From positions 1 through 43,604 of the forward strand of contig JACPGL010000008.1 of NCBI GenBank assembly GCA_016182525.1: a stretch of 43,604 nt of DNA, given 5' to 3'. The notes under the pieces are model-generated. The model saw nothing but the letters and a program-made list of their open reading frames with translations, was not told the DNA's origin and did not search any database. Below are positions 42,165 through 43,604 of this stretch, one piece after another (the stretch's first letter is position 1; each line of letters opens with the position of its first letter). The position numbers were made by a program, and so were the translations under genes. This DNA comes from Candidatus Kerfeldbacteria bacterium (GTDB lineage Bacteria; Patescibacteriota; Patescibacteriia; JACPL01).

Positions 42165-42572
42165 TTAGCTAGTCTTCTGAACACTCTTTTTCCTCCTTGA
42201 TTTTGCCGGTTTTGAAATGGTTTTGACGTCGTGAAGATCAATGTGTAACCGTATTCCGCCCATATGTCCAAGATAACTATTATAGACAAGAGCGGCCACC
42301 CACCCAAGCGCGAATCCTAAAAACCCGTTCAAGCCCACAAGCAGAATAACGAACACGACGCCAACGGTCAAGGTGACCAGGAACGCATAGAGGCCGTTTG
42401 CGCCCACTCCTGCGCCCACAAAAACCGTGAGCAATAAGAGCACAAAATACACGGCTGCCGCAAAACCCGAGAGCACACCGGAAATAATTGAGCACGTACG
42501 CGCGAGCGAAAACTCGTCGAGATGCCGCACAACGATCACCGATCCTTTTGACTCACTTTGTATTTTTGCCAT
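42165..42572 (-). CDS. Small membrane protein between pheT and gyrB
   Basis: A 135-residue protein starting MAKIQSESKGSVIVVRHLDE. Residues about 28-55 and 60-100 are strongly hydrophobic (three spans likely), followed by a cytosolic basic tail (KPAKSRRKKSVQKTS). The layout resembles DUF3566-type proteins found near gyrase genes in Actinobacteria, but I cannot confirm this. Nine bases separate it from both neighbours, so it is in the pheT-gyrB transcription unit. Confidence 0.75.
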   Translation of the reverse strand: MAKIQSESKGSVIVVRHLDEFSLARTCSIISGVLSGFAAAVYFVLLLLTVFVGAGVGANGLYAFLVTLTVGVVFVILLVGLNGFLGFALGWVAALVYNSYLGHMGGIRLHIDLHDVKTISKPAKSRRKKSVQKTS

Positions 42573-42581
42573 ACTCCTCCT

Positions 42582-43604
42582 TTATGAATTTTTATGTTCG
42601 CCACGACGTGTGACGTTGAATGTTTTTTGAAGAGCGTTGATCACCAGTTCATGCTGCGCCTGCGCTTCGTCAAGAGTCAGCGTGCGGTCTCGCGCTTGAT
42701 AGACAAGATGAAAGGCAAGACTGCGGTGATGCTCGGCGATTTGATCGCCTTCGTAAATGTCAAAGAGTTCAAGAGAAGCAAGAAGCGGCTCGCCGGATTT
42801 TCGGATTGTTCGCTCCAGATCTTCATACGCGACCGAATCATGCACTTCAAACGCAAGATCAAGAAAGACGCTCGGGAAATTCGGCAAAGGAATAAACGAC
42901 CGAGCATTCCCACGCGCCTTTGCAAGCGCAGGAACATTCAGTGTGAAAAACGCAACATCGGCTGGGATATGATGGGCTTTGCGAACAGGATCAGAAACGT
43001 GGCCAATCGTGCCCTCGCGCTTGCCGTGGATCAGCACATCAACACCATCGTGAGAAGCGGCAAATGCAGGAGCAATCGAGAGTATTTTCAGTATTCGCTC
43101 CACCACTCCTTTTGCCGCAAGGAATGTCTGCTTTCTCTCGCCGGTGAGCACCCCGGCCACTGCCGAATACTCGCTCGCAGGCGTAGGGAAGATGTGTCCT
43201 CCTTCAACAAACCGAAGTGCATTCTGCTGTTTCACATTTTTTTGGACGGACGCAAGAAGCCCGGGCAACAAACTCGCGCGAAGAAATTTCAGTTCTTCTG
43301 ATTGCGAATTTTCAAGCTCGACGTGTTTCTCGGTAAGCGAATTTTTTTGAATCTCGGCGTCTCCGTAAAACGAATTCGTGTACACTTCCGTAAACCCAAG
43401 ATCAATGCACGCGCGGACGGCATCGCGTTCGCACGCTTTTTCTCGATCCACCTCTTGCAGCTCTAAAATTCCAACAAGCGGCGTGAGCGGAATGTTGTTG
43501 TAGCCATAGACCCGCGCGACCTCTTCGACAAGATCTTCTTCAAACACAAGATCGTGCCGAGGAATCGGAGGCGTCACTTTCCACCCACCAGCCGCCGCAC
43601 GAAC
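42582..43604 (-). CDS. pheT: Phenylalanyl-tRNA synthetase beta subunit, C-terminal part
   Basis: The frame is open to the right edge; 340 residues of about 780 are present. It starts inside the B5 domain (PPIPRHDLVFEEDLVEEVARVYGYNNIP, split family signature), continues into the catalytic-like core (FLRASLLPGLLASVQKN, LRFVEGGHIF) and the C-terminal FDX-ACB anticodon domain (FPSVFLDLAFEV...LELFDIYEGD...HLVYQARDRTLT). With PheS, outside the window, it charges tRNA-Phe. Followed after 9 bases by the membrane-protein gene. Confidence 0.96.
   Translation of the reverse strand, partial: VRAAAGGWKVTPPIPRHDLVFEEDLVEEVARVYGYNNIPLTPLVGILELQEVDREKACERDAVRACIDLGFTEVYTNSFYGDAEIQKNSLTEKHVELENSQSEELKFLRASLLPGLLASVQKNVKQQNALRFVEGGHIFPTPASEYSAVAGVLTGERKQTFLAAKGVVERILKILSIAPAFAASHDGVDVLIHGKREGTIGHVSDPVRKAHHIPADVAFFTLNVPALAKARGNARSFIPLPNFPSVFLDLAFEVHDSVAYEDLERTIRKSGEPLLASLELFDIYEGDQIAEHHRSLAFHLVYQARDRTLTLDEAQAQHELVINALQKTFNVTRRGEHKNS

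Overview
The window looks like a streamlined bacterial chromosome of the Patescibacteria (Candidate Phyla Radiation, CPR). Evidence: housekeeping genes are packed with ATGA stop/start overlaps, many have no clear Shine-Dalgarno (SD) sequence, family proteins are short (228-residue HrcA, ThrRS without a TGS domain), and palindromic repeats of a type I associate with CPR genomes sit between genes. TGA and TAG end many genes, so the code is the standard bacterial one. The exact lineage (Uhrbacteria- or Magasanikbacteria-like) is a guess. I saw no rRNA or tRNA gene, CRISPR array or insertion sequence.

Layout. 1-1972: heat-shock operon hrcA-grpE-hsp20-dnaK (minus strand) under a TTGACA promoter and a perfect CIRCE operator. 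2020-4079: two unknown SD-led gene cassettes; the second is bracketed by a 119-bp direct repeat that includes the 3' end of rodA. 4053-6573: rodA, a membrane-anchored protein and a small membrane protein. 6705-11616: dnaE, a membrane-anchored protein and a stand-alone GreA-C-like protein. 11617-13710: a long non-coding stretch and a third SD-led cassette (class IV aminotransferase). 14975-21184: thrS behind a compact T-box, then miaB, miaA and a GT-C-like membrane protein interrupted by one amber codon. 21162-28097: argF and a nearly complete pyrimidine set (pyrB-pyrI-pyrD-pyrK-pyrC, pyrE-pyrF) behind a leader-peptide attenuator. 28135-38548: orphan PEP-swivel protein, gatB, dTMP kinase, dCTP deaminase, an amidohydrolase/deoxyribosyltransferase fusion, DHFR, a ThyA homologue with a specificity-changing Asp, a phosphodiesterase and rplA-rplK-nusG-secE (listed left to right; transcribed right to left). 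38783-39465: a 41-residue membrane peptide and hicBA. 39573-43604: gyrB with an intein, a membrane protein and the 3' part of pheT.

How it fits together. The pyr genes make UMP, with only carbamoyl-phosphate synthase missing from the window. Dcd, Tmk, DHFR and ThyA form a deoxypyrimidine block. Both pyrB and thrS carry transcription attenuators visible in the sequence.

Most unusual: (1) two unrelated families of dispersed, covarying RNA-like structures (16942-17106 and 34558-34717; 6594-6686, 22118-22209 and 35591-35665); (2) a pyrBI attenuator whose leader ORF appears leaderless and runs through the terminator to overlap the pyrB start; (3) a thrS T-box whose specifier ACC lies in a 7-nt hairpin loop; (4) a ThyA homologue with the dCMP-type Asp; (5) palindromes carrying perfect DnaA boxes behind gene ends.
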